A DNA stretch of 64,000 nucleotides, from assembly GCF_036669915.1 (NCBI RefSeq), contig NC_089315.1, forward strand, positions 1,136,503 to 1,200,502, given 5' to 3'. How positions within the stretch are numbered: position 1 is the stretch's first letter; each line of letters begins with the position of its first letter. Below, piece by piece: positions 47,464 through 58,617 of the stretch. The translations under genes and the position numbers were made by a program. Origin of the DNA: Pocillopora verrucosa. Lineage: Eukaryota; Cnidaria; Anthozoa; Scleractinia; Pocilloporidae. Below the pieces are notes generated by a model that saw only the letters and a list, made by a program, of their open reading frames with translations, was not told the origin of the DNA and did not search any database.

Positions 47464-50037
47464 AGAATATAGCAGGTAATTTAGTGTTAACAACTGGGTT
47501 GAAAACATAAATTAAGGATAAGTTTTTTTTTTCATTCATAACATAGAGAAAATATCGGGACCCAAAAGATCCATTAAGATCATTGATCACTTTACATGTA
47601 CCTCCGCCAATGTTATTTACTGCATAACTTGCACTTATTGCAATAAGTTATACATCGGTGAAACAGGAAGACGACTGGGTGACCAATTCCGAGAACACCT
47701 TTGCGATGTGGAAAGAAATGACAAGGACAAATCCAAACCAGTGGCTAGACACTTTAATCTTCCTAATCATTCTAAACAGCATATGGCAGTTTGCGGCCTT
47801 TCCTTACATCTAGGCAGTTCGGAAAGCCATAAAACACTAGAACAAAAATTTATATTCCAAATTGGCACCCTTAATCCCCACGGAATCAACGAGCGCTTTT
47901 CATTCAACTAATTTATTCCTGTTTTCTCGTCATCATATTCCCACCAATGGCATAGCTCCACATTCTGCATATAAATCCACACACAACCCACAATTCCTCT
48001 AATCACTCTGACGAAGGGCTAACGCTCGAAATGTGAGCTTTTTTACCCTTTATGGTGGCTAATTTACGTTTTCAACCCAGTTGTTAACACTAAATTACAT
48101 GTCAAGAATAGGTTCTGACAAACTTCACGCCTTAACTCTTTACACACCAACATTGGTATGCATTTTCTCCATACTGTTAGCTATATGTCTCCTAAGGTGC
48201 TGACAAGAAGAACTTCCCAAACAATCCAGGGCTTTTTTAGTTTTCGATCATTTCCATTATTCTCATGACCTTAATGTGTGATTCAGGGGTGAGACTGTTG
48301 GGAGAAATTAGATGTTAGTCACTCTTAGAGGGTCAAAGGGTTAAACAACCAAAAACTCTAGTTATGTGGGCCCCAAAAAGTTGGCTACAGAACAATTGCT
48401 ACCCTGTTTTACCCTCACGGCATGAGACCCAGATGGTTTTTAGAATAAAGAACACAGGGAATTAAACATGCACACACATACACAAATGAAAGGATCAAAA
48501 TTAACCCATCAATCCACCTTTCTCTATAACATAAAAAGTACAATAAGAACACTAACAGCATGGCTGAATGGCAATTTCAAGGCCCCTGCATTTAACTTAG
48601 TAAATAAATTATGTGTATCAGTATATCTTTCAGATACAGAGATTGACTAAACGACTAGTAATAAAATGCATGGCTGGTCCAGAACTAATATGGCCCATGT
48701 ATTAAGCTTTAGTTTTGCCACTTGGGCATCTGAGATCAAATTTTCCCCAGGTATAAATGCATATGCAAAACAAAGAGGCTCTCCAGGCTACTGTACTGGA
48801 TGAAACTATCCTCTAAAACAGTCTACACAACATCCTCAGATTAAATTGTGGGTTATTCCAAACTGATTATGAAGCTGTCCCAGAGCTACTGTAAATATAT
48901 TTTTCTAATTTATCACTGCTGTGTAGATATTTTTATAGTTTAGATTTTTTCCTCAAGTTTGGTCTCACACTGCAATATGACCTAATAATAGCTCGAAAAT
49001 AGCTGAGCATCTTAATTAATCCTGAAGACGAAACCTACCACAGAATAACCATACACAAGGATTTTTTTTTCAAGTCTGTCATGTTGTATCCTGCCTCCAC
49101 CTAAACATTCAGTTTTCATTCTCATTTCTCCAATTTCCTCCTCTATTTTATCATAAATATCAGCTGAAAGAAAGATGTGGAACAAAATTATTAAAAATAT
49201 TCAATGATGTAACACAGGCTTTTATACACCAGTCAGTCACATCACTAACAACAATTAGGAGGAAAAGGGACAAAATAATAAATAAATAGCAAAATAAACA
49301 TCACTTCATGTCCAAAATCCTGAGTTAAACATATATCAATTCAGACCATATGATCAACTGCATTTTCTGTGTAGTTTAAGTCTTCATAATGCACCATGAA
49401 ACCAACACTGCTTTAGTGATAAATTTCCTCAAGCTCAAACATATTTGCTCAAACATATTTCAGTTCTGACCATAAGATCGATTTCTGTGTAGTCACTCAA
49501 ATGGTGGGTAAAATTTCCGCACAGCCCCATACTATTGTAAAACAAATCTGTTTTCCCAATGGCAATGTATTGTTTTTGTCATTGATTTTTTCTATCCAAT
49601 AACTGAATGCATAATGTAGGATGGGGCTGTGCGGAAATTTTACCCTCAACTTTATAACCTATTTATAGTCTGATATTTGTTTCTTCGAGCGACCTGACTT
49701 TTTATTTCAGGCGACATGACTAGAATTTCGGGCGACAAGACTCAGGTTCCGGGCGACACGACTTCGGACGTGATGACTTTCGGGCGATTTGACCAGTTTT
49801 CCTTTCATCGACTGTCATGAAGCGGCTTTCATAAAGAATGGGAAGATATGAAACACGTGAAGATCTGTCGACATGCTTACCATGGTAATTTGCCCAATCA
49901 AATCCTCTGACTATGCACTTGTAAGTATCCTCATTAGAAGGATCTATAACTTTGATAAGAACGTATTTAAAAAGTCCATTGGCATCAATCTCTACATCAG
50001 GAACACTTGATAATCCTAACGAGCCGCTCTCCGCCAT
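47122..50037 (-). CDS. PHPT1: 14 kDa phosphohistidine phosphatase, complete three-exon gene
   Basis: Exons on the minus strand are 50037-49881 (start ATG), 49163-49039 and 47217-47122 (stop TAG). All junctions have gt/ag and keep frame, giving 125 aa, the length of the human protein. Recognisable motifs are SVPDVEIDANGLFKYVLI, IVRGFDWANYHADIYDK (with the family's catalytic His in YHADIYD), ECLGGGRI, KKILVYGYS and the C-terminal FSNEGY. The family removes phosphate from phosphohistidine in cytosolic proteins. Its last intron holds a Penelope-element fragment and a MITE. Its exons 2-3 were copied with each receptor unit to the left, which identifies this as the parent copy. I found it by matching exons in three frames; no single open frame covers it. 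Confidence 0.9.
47420..48096 (+). mobile_element. 5'-truncated Penelope-like retroelement
   Basis: A fragment carrying the GIY-YIG endonuclease end of a Penelope-type element, bounded by 13-bp direct repeats acatgtcaagaat (47407-47419 and 48097-48109). Other units (for example 23150 and 39750) read through this site without the insert. Its left edge is the reverse complement of its right edge over part of its length, as in Penelope-type terminal repeats. Confidence 0.8.
47522..47911 (+). pseudogene. GIY-YIG endonuclease C-terminal fragment of Penelope-like element
   Basis: The open frame reads YCITCTYCNKLYIGETGRRL, then REHL, KPVARHFNLPNHS and GTLNPHGINERFSFN-stop. LYIG with the Cys pairs just before it and the RHFNLPNH segment are typical of the endonuclease domain of Penelope-like retroelements. 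The reverse transcriptase part is missing, and a stop lies just upstream (47519-47521), so this is a dead 5'-truncated copy. Confidence 0.8.
48132..48344. mobile_element. TTAA-ended MITE, copy 4
   Basis: Counterpart of the copies at 15805, 23183 and 39787, here within the last intron of the complete PHPT1 gene. It shows that the element was in the parent locus before the units multiplied. Confidence 0.65.
49506..49645. mobile_element. 140-bp TIR element (MITE)
   Basis: 25-bp terminal inverted repeats: gggtaaaatttccgcacagc at the left and its complement at the right (49621-49645), with an unrelated AT-rich core. The target duplication is unclear. It lies in intron 1 of PHPT1. Confidence 0.7.
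49686..49795. repeat. Degenerate minisatellite of about 20 bp (TTTCGGGCGACATGACT type)
   Basis: About five imperfect copies of a unit like tttcgggcgacatgact lie just downstream of PHPT1 exon 1 in intron 1. It is CG-richer than its surroundings. Confidence 0.6.
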
Positions 50038-50410
50038 GTTAGCTGTGCTAATTCTTAAAGACTGGGGAAACCTTTGGTTCCAGGCCCTCCAGAGTTTGCC
50101 TCGACCTACGGCAGAACACTCTATTCTCACCTCCCCTCCCTTCCGTTACACCACTTCTCCTTCAAGAAAATCTGATTAAACTAACTGACAACAGAAAGTA
50201 AGAGACAGATAAAAAGAAATGAAGGAAAGACCGAAAACTTTTTGAGGAGGAGGGGGTGGGGGGCTGGGTTCCAAAAGATCTCAGCAAGTAATAGCAACAT
50301 TTGTACACTGATCTAATCACTTTAATTAATTTTCATTTTGCTTAAGTGTGTATTGAGTGTTTCTTTGTTGACCCAATAACCTAACTGTAAAGTTTCCCAC
50401 CATTTACTTT

Positions 50411-50610
50411 GAATATTTGGAGAATAAAATTGACTCAGCAATGTGCAAAGTTTCAAAAACCTTTTTCAGGACAACACAAACAGGAGTCCGGTAAGTGTTC
50501 ACTTAAAACTGGTTAAAAGTGAACGCTTACAGGAATCCTGTTTGTGTTGTCCCGAAAAAGGTTTTTGAAATTTTGCACATTGCTGAGTCAATTTTATTCT
50601 CCAAATATTC
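50411..50610. repeat. Near-perfect hairpin with 94-bp arms
   Basis: Left arm 50411-50504 and right arm 50517-50610 are near-exact complements (for example tgactcagcaatgtgcaaag and its reverse), separated by a 12-base loop. No gene is involved. It looks like a foldback element or a source of a long double-stranded RNA stem, lying between PHPT1 and the WD-repeat gene. Confidence 0.85.
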
Positions 50611-50964
50611 ATTAAAAAAATCTAGATCTACAGTCATCTTCATCAATTTGTTTGGTGCCATCAACAGACAAATGACAAACATTTATGAAAAAACAGGTAT
50701 GGTTTTATTTGCTGGACTCATTATGTCTGAAAATTCTACAGCACCAGCCACAGCAGTCTTTGTAGTAAATGAGATTCATATACATTTTTCATGTACATGT
50801 AAATCGTAAAATGAGTCACTCTGACAAGTTGGATGCAACCAAATTGCTTCAGCTTGTACATGTGGATCAAAACTTAGGAAATCAAGATTTATACATATGC
50901 CAATTATGGCAAGAATATTACAAAACTACTTCCTACATCTAAATTTCAGCTATTAAAACTGAGT

Positions 50965-53900
50965 CTATTCCCACAGTGTTGACACCACTGACTGCCTGTC
51001 ATGCCAGGAAGACATATTCCCTTGGTCAGCATCTTGTGGTGTTTCCTGAAAACTCTTTCTCAAGAATGGAATCTGAAAGTTTTCAGCATGAAGCCTTTGT
51101 TGTTGTTCACTGGTAAATGAACCCTCAGCTATTTGGACTGCGTCGTCAATCAAGTCAAGAACCAAAGACTCCATGAAACACTGAATGTGCACATCTGAGT
51201 GTCCCTCAAAGGTCCAATCATGTTTCCTTATTGTGTGCAAAGTGACTGGAACACATTCAGTATTCTTAGTGCCAACATGTATCCACTGCTGGAAAGCAAT
51301 CCATGTTTGTTTACGTTGCTCTTGGGTGTTCTCATCTCTCACCTGCAGTAAAACTGCAGAATTTAGTGTGTGGGTATACAACAACACTTGGAGACCTTTG
51401 GATGTGCTAGCAACTTCTACCTTGGAAGTTGGAGGTACTTGACCTTTCTTGAGACTGAGATGGCAACCCACCCATCCCTCCTGAGTTTCTGCCATAACTT
51501 CATTTCCTGTTGTCATGGAAACTGCAGATAAATTTCCATTCACATTTGCCACAATGTACTCACTTCCTGTGGCATCTATAGCATGAGAGATTCCAAAAGA
51601 GCAGGTACTTCCAGAAAGACATCTTTCATGATCATCTTTGTCCAGAGCAATGTGCATGTAATTCTTACTAACAGACACTGTTGGTTCAAGATTGATGATA
51701 ACCAGAGAAACATGGGCTTCCTTTGGTTCTGCCACTGGAAACAGAAGCATGAACACAAGTCTGGTGCCTGCAAAGTTTTGTTTGGATAAGATGAACTTTG
51801 AACATGGAATTTGCAATGGCTTGTAAACCTTGGTGACATAAGATGCCAACTGGCCTGACCTCCGATAATAAGTCACATGGTGGAAAGTTGATCCTGATTC
51901 AGGAACATTTTTTGGTGCAAATATTTTGGTAACCTTGTTGTCCTTCTCTTGAGTCTGCCATGGTTTTTCCAGACGAAGAGAATTGATGTAACTCTGTGTC
52001 TTTATACGATTTTGAACCATTTTCTGCCTAAAAAAATTTTAAAATTATTTAAACTTGGCATGCTCAAAAATTTGAATGATAATAACCAAAATGTCCTAAT
52101 AAGTTTATGCTAAGTAAATGAACATTTCTTCATTTTTCAGTAAAACATGGTGTACTTTTTCATTTTCACTCAGCCCACATCACCAATAGTGACTGTATTA
52201 CAGGCAATCGCTATATTGTAGATAACATACAACATTTTATAGAAGTATTCAGTGGTAAATCAAACAAATCACCTTTAATTTTTGGTGCACACACATGCCA
52301 GACATGTGTCTATATCAAGAGAGGGTCAATAACACTATCCACTGGATACCAGTAATTCTCTATCTGGTTGGATAGCACAGTATCATTTGTTAATATTTAT
52401 CTGCTGGATAGCATTTCATCCATTGGATAGTGTTATCCATCCTTTGAACAAACAGGCTTAAAGTAAGAACTTCAACCTGAGACAGGAAACACTTTTACCT
52501 CAAATGATGGTGTTTATGCTTTGGACCTTTCACTTCATCTGTGAATTCTACTTTCTCCTGTGTTCCAAGAACAGGCTCGTATGTCATCTCCACCATGTTC
52601 AGCCTGTACTTAGTGCTGGGAACAAACCAGCCAAATCCAGTTAAGCATTCACTGGAGTATTCCCATATATTGATAAATCCTTTTTCATCAACAGTTACCA
52701 TAGGTGAAATGTTGTTCACAAATGTTATAAGCACAATCTTGTGACAATGTTCTTTAAATAGTTCAGCATCAACATCTTTACCAATCTTATGTGTTATACC
52801 ATTGGCTGGTTGAACCTGCGGAAAGGACATGATTGACACCATTTTGTTGAATCTAAGCTTCAAAATGTTCCCATTACTGAACCCCACCATCAAAAATGCT
52901 TGCTTTCCCAGAAGTGTTGCTGAAGGATGAAAAGCTACTGCTGTTACTTCACTTGATAAATCTCTGGAATCTGAAAATGGTCCTTTTGTGAACAGAAAGT
53001 CTCTTCGCTCTAGAGTCAACAATGGAATTAGAGCAGAAGGTTTAAAACCAATATTAACCTCCAAAGGCTCAAATGATTTCACTTCGTAAGGTATGGATAT
53101 CGTGTTGCCAAGCGACCATAGTGTGATGGCACCATAATCATTTAGACTAACCACTTGTGAAGAGTCAAAACTCCAGTGAAGTTGAACAACAGCAGAGTTA
53201 TTACCACGGCTGCTTCTCAATATGCGTGGTGGAAAGGTAGCTAAATCCCAGATCACAATGTCTCCTTGAACTGTTCCCAGAGCAATAAGGCTGTTATCAG
53301 GAGACAATGCAGTACAAGAGATACCTCTATAACGTCTTGGTAAAGGCAGTGTGCACAGGTCAACAGTGTTCCCCATCCAAAACTCTGATTCTTTATTTTG
53401 AAAGTCAACTTGCTCTGGAGGGAGATTAGCATCAGGTACATCACTGAAAGGTGTGATGTCATGAAAATGTAGCACAGTTCCATCAAAAGTATCTTCTTCT
53501 TCATCAACTATCACAGAAGTATCATTTACATTCTCATCTCTGTGAAATGATTGACTGTGAGACCAAACCTCTCTTTTCTTCAGGGCTTCCTTTTTGAACT
53601 GAGACAAAGCATTGTTCAGTAGGGAAATCTTTCTCTGATCAGCTGATTGAGAGCGAGGATCAAAAGAATCCAGTATAATTCTATCTAGCATGGTCCTAGT
53701 TTGAACCTCAAAAGCCACCAATTCAGCAGCTGTTTCCTTGGCAATCTGGTAAATGACATCTGTCAAAATGCCCTGTTCAATGTCGAGGCTCACCTGAAGA
53801 ATTTCATCGTGTTTTCTTTCAACGTCAAGTTCTTCGAAAAACCCTTCAGCAATACCTGCTGTATCATAGTCAGGTTTTACTCGTGGGCGTTCTGGAACGA

Positions 53901-54282
53901 TAAAATCCAAAACCTCGTCGACCCATGATCGTACAAACTCACGAACGAAATAGAAATCCTCCAACTGCCAGGGTTCGTACGTACCGATTCCCATTTCTCC
54001 ATCGTAAGGTTTTCTCAATAAATCAGTTCTAGCTTGGTTTTCCTTTCTAAGCGTTTGAACTTTTCTTTCAAACTCTGGAATTTTGTTTTTCGTTTTCTTA
54101 ATCTGTACACTCAATGTAGACGAACGCGTTGAACTATTTCTTGAAGAGTTCGTATCTCTTGCACCAATTTCACTCTTCAGAGAAAGAAGTCTCTCCCTTT
54201 CACGAAGAATTTCTTCACGCTGTCTTTCAAGTTCAATTTTTCTTGCCAAGTGAGCTTCTTTCCTGCGGTCAGCTTCATCCAT
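50965..54282 (-). CDS. Coiled-coil and WD-repeat-like protein
   Basis: Two coding exons, 54282-52499 and 52027-50965, join in frame (TTG AG|gtaaaa; ttttag|G CAG), giving 948 aa. The first about 110 residues are charged and helical (RKIELERQREEILRERERLL). After a helical region there are at least four WD-like blades at about 325-590, recognisable by ends such as GDIVIWDL, AITLWSL and FINIWEY. The C-terminal exon has no domain I recognise. I cannot name the ortholog; a ciliary or scaffold role would be a guess. The start chosen is MDEADRR because a likely splice acceptor (tttttccag) lies just upstream; reading through would add about 55 residues from 54447. A non-coding first exon is probably further upstream. 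Confidence 0.8.
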
Positions 54283-54504
54283 CTCTCTGGAAAAATTAAT
54301 CAAACTTAGAGGAAACGGGAAAACTTCACACACTTGACTGCCTGCTTGACTACCCACTGTTGTTTTAGAACCCAGACCCCAACGACAAGCGTGTGCATCT
54401 CGCGTGTATCCTCGCTCGCGTGTAATCCTGATTCTCTTCCACGCCAATCATCTTGCACAACAAGCCAATTTGTGAGTTTTCATTTTTCTCTGAGCTATCC
54501 CCCA

Positions 54505-54720
54505 CCTGTAATAGCACCATATAAAGTGCTGTATGAACATGAAAGCGAACTTCGCAGTATTGAACATTTCTTAAGCAGTAGTGAAAATAAGGCCTGAAAA
54601 AGAGTCAGGCCTGTACGGGATTTCAACCCATGAGAGGAGCCCATTATCCGGAGCTTCCATCTTTGATACTTACCCTCTGAGTCAACCCTGTCCCGTATCT
54701 TTTGACTTTTAGAAGCACCT
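54505..54720 (-). mobile_element. tRNA-derived SINE-like repeat
   Basis: On the minus strand the sequence has a B-box-like GGGTTGAAATCCCG preceded by a GATGGAAGCTCCGG region and followed by GGCCTGACTCTTTTTCAGGC and a tail reading TTCGCTTTCATGTTCATACA. The arrangement, and my memory of coral repeats, fit a tRNA-derived SINE. The boundaries are approximate. Confidence 0.5.
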
Positions 54721-57700
54721 CCCACGAGGTTTTTCGCGGGTGTTTATATAATAGCCAATCATAAAAGAGATGGGCTCCTGCCCAGTTCCTCGTATAGTTT
54801 TACTCTTCAGTATGTGAAAGAACTTTCATGAATGAGTGATTTTGGACATTACCCTAACGGTTTATTTATGCCGTGGGAAGAAATGGTCGGATTAAGTAAA
54901 ATCAAATAAATCGAATATAACCCCGTTTTTCCTTTTTACGACGAATACGTCAAACTGGTTGTGTTGGTTAAACTAGTTGTGCACTGCTTTCTAATTTTTA
55001 AGTGGGAGAAACGTAAAAACGGTCTTAAACTGAACCACGATTACAAACTGAACCAGCCGAATCCTGAAAAATCTGCCATCTGACAAAAGGTAAACTGAAT
55101 GAAATTTACTTTTAGACAACCTTCTTATTGAGACTGAATGGAGACCTCTTCTCTACCAGGAAGATACCAGCGACGACCAACTCGAAAGTATTTAGAAAAG
55201 GTCGGCTTTGGTGATTTGTTAAGAGTTCAAAACTTAGATACTAACCACACAAAACAATAACCTAACAACTAACACAAAAATATCTCAACAAGCAAAGGAA
55301 ATATGTACTTATTTGGAGGAAAGCATAACGACCAGCATAGTTTGTCTTCATTGTACCACTCGGCGTCTGCAATAAGAGTTTGAGCGTTTCCTTTTGGCAC
55401 CTCTTTCTTTCTGTTCCACAATTAAAATTCCCAGGGAGGGCAGTCCCTCTCGCCTACTCTTAATTGATTAGGAGCAATCAGTACCGCAAAAATGATTACC
55501 TAGGAGGCAATTTCGAGACTGTTGGTCTCGTTAAGAAAAATTTCTAAAAACAGAAAGCGACGATTTGTTTTGGTGAGGATTACAGAATTCAAGCTAACTG
55601 TTGAATCTGATCAAGAGAGGATGATATTTGAAGTGGTAAATATTTGTAGTAAGGTTATTCTTTCGAGCTGAATAAACGAAATTAATACTCAACCTAAATC
55701 TGCTGGTTCCAGTGGAGCACGATTTCAGTCAAGATCAAAGGTGAATCAGTACCCATCGTTGTAGGAGGAGGCAGAGAGGAAAGGGGGCGAGGGTCGAAAG
55801 CTGTAAAGAATAACTTAAGGCAGCAGCGAGATGATTGTACTCCTAAAAAGCACCCTGGTCGGTAATAGTGATTGACGCTTCGACAACTCTTAGGCACGTC
55901 ATAGTCACAGCACAGACCCTGATTATCACTTCGGCTAATAAACGTTGTCGACAAGAATGCTTTTTTCGGACTGCTCCCACCCGGACGATCAGACCACAGG
56001 ATGAAACATCTCGGTCTTACAGTGAGGCAAAAGGGAACTTATGAAGAGACGCTTTAAAGCGCGGACGGTAACCGGAAGAAGAATAAAACCAACTCTGATG
56101 CACCTTAACACTAATATATCGATCACGAGGTCTTCGTTATCACATTTTAAACCAAACTGTTCCGACCAAAAAGGTGTATTAGGACCAAAATTAAGAACTT
56201 TAAACTTCCAGCCGCTGTCCGCGTCTCTAAGACGTTGATGCTTAAGCTCCCTATTGAGGGAAAGGGAGGGGGGGGGGGGGTAATCCACTAATGAATTGGA
56301 AAAATTTCATTAAGGAAAAAAGATTTGACTATCATACTTATTTGAAAGGAAAAATCTCCTGGCTAACTTGATTTTTTGTTTTTTCCACTATGCTTCCAAA
56401 CACAAGTACCTATTACTTACGGAACATATTGTAAGAGTGTTCTTTACAGTAACATTAGCCACGAAAGCGAGATTAAGTGCATAGTATGCAAGTTCCACGT
56501 CTTAACATATTACATGTAAATGGAATAAGTAACAATTTCTATTCGTTTGGTATTAACTACCAAATAAGAATATCGATCACAATAAAAGTTAGTTTAAGTT
56601 TGAAAACTCGGCCGTTATTTCGTGGAAAATGCCACAAAAAAGTCAATTGACAAATGTCAACTCAACACTGAAGTCCTTGAAGTTTAAGAGGAAAAGTTAA
56701 TTCTGTAAATGAAACCCCTGTTTTACGTAAAACCAATTTCTGCTCTGCGAAACAGAGATTACCGCGCTAACAACTCAAGCCTGGACTTTGGCTGTCTCTT
56801 ACGAAGGAAAAGAAAGAATGCAGAAAATAAGAAACTTTACTAAATACATGACTTCGACTTTGGACTCTGCTGAATTTTGATTGATTCTGCTTCATGGCAG
56901 TAATCACTTGGAGTTGTCAAAAAGGTGAAAAATGGAGGACATGCCTGGTATCTCGTAGACTGAGATAGCGCGATGATATCTATTTCAAATTTGAACATGA
57001 AATATCAGTTAAGAATAAGAAATAACGCTACACCTTCTGAATTTGCATTAGCAGATGTTAATAAGTGATCATTCTTTGAAAAGAACGACATGCTTCAGCC
57101 TTGGTACACTGTTCTGATTATACAAAAGCTTGCTATTGATTCAGGAATAACTGATCGTTAACTAATTATCAAAACTAATCCTTTCATGTTGTATATACGG
57201 TAATATTTTTAAAGAATTATATACTTTTCTATAAGCAGAAAAATTAAAGACTAATCATTTACACTCATGAAAAGCTCACCACAAAAAATGCATTTGTTGT
57301 AAGAGGTAGAAAAGCTAGTTTCTAAAAATATTTTAGACCTTTGGTTATAAGGGAAACAAAGTTTTCATAACCATTTCTGGATCCCTTGTAAGGAAAAGCA
57401 TTCGCACTTTTACAGAGGAAGCAGAAGATACAGATTAGTTAGAAAAAATTCATTCAAATTACACGGTGCATTCATCCAATGCTACCCTTGTAATCACATG
57501 TATTTGATCCAATGAAACTTTGCTTTCAAAATGTTCAATTCTAAACATCATAGTTCTTGAAAGAAAAAAAAAATTTAATGAAGTACCTTCACTGCATACC
57601 ATGTTGGCAAAAATAACAACAACTACTCTTTTGCTTTCATCCTCTGGAGTTGGATGGTGGAAATAATTCAAATTAACTTTTCATTTAAACTGAACAATAT

Positions 57701-58617
57701 GTTCCCCCAACAAAAGTCAAACATTTTTTCTCTAAAGTATTATGACAATATATTTGTTCCAATATTATATATGAAAAGCCAATCTGCTCTTAAACTTTTC
57801 AGCTAAACATGCAATTAATGTGAAGTGAATTACTGCCACTTCAAATGGATAAGTCATCAATGTATAAATGAATTTAAAGCAAGTATTTTTTGCACATTTA
57901 GGATACATAAATAATATTACACCTGAATATTTATACACCCAGCAAAACTGGGATTTACCTCACAGTCAACATAAAGTAACTATTCTCACTAAGCTACCAT
58001 CTAATGTACAAGATAACTGACATGATACCAGTATACATTAGAACTTTATAAATAGTATATTAATCAAAATATGTCATATCCTACAAAAATACACAGTCTT
58101 AAGTATAAACAATGGTTTTACATTTGTATCTATAACTAGAGATACCTTAAGTCACCAGAGCCTTTATATTAACATTATATCTTAGGAATCTAGTAACCCA
58201 ATCAAATGACATGTGAATAATGCAATTATCAAGCCAATTTTAACTGTGAACCTGTCACAGACGATAGCACAGTAAAGTCGGTGCAGTCCCCGATTACCCA
58301 AAAATTGGAAAGATAACTCATGACTGGTTAACCCTGATTCAACCCACTCTTAACCATGTACATGCATTACACATCTTAACTGACTGTGAATGCACAGTAC
58401 CTTGTGACTTCTCTTCCCCCCCTCCACACCCACCCTCTCACCTTAGAGGCCCCCCCCCCCCCAACTGTTAATCCCTTGAGTAGGGCCTTTAGATGTTTAT
58501 CCATTTGGTTCATTTCGAAATGGAAGATTTAGGAGAAACTAACAGAATCAATTCAATATTTTATAATAATTTCATTGCTCCACTGTTTCCTCCTTAACAA
58601 ACAGTTGATCTCTCTCT
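54721..58617. other. Intergenic region, no gene found
   Basis: AT-rich DNA between the WD-repeat gene and the death-domain gene. Open frames here are short and overlap each other in several frames with no recognisable domain. It contains homopolymer G/C runs (56268-56280, 58451-58462). It may hold the promoter and untranslated first exon of the WD-repeat gene. Confidence 0.5.
55855..56005. repeat. Degraded interspersed repeat
   Basis: Words such as gtgattgacgcttcgacaac and cacccggacgatcaga resemble, as I recall them, parts of a widespread coral repeat with hairpin ends. Only one copy is in the window, so this is not verifiable here. Confidence 0.3.

Noticed and set aside
49720..50130. 136-aa frame ending in SCRPKF on the minus strand
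   Set aside because: Only the part 49881-50037 is PHPT1 exon 1. The rest runs through the splice donor into an intronic minisatellite, and upstream of the ATG it is 5' untranslated DNA.
55694..56288. Short overlapping frames on both strands near 55.7-56.3 kb
   Set aside because: No domain, no splice logic, and overlap with a degraded repeat and a poly-G run.
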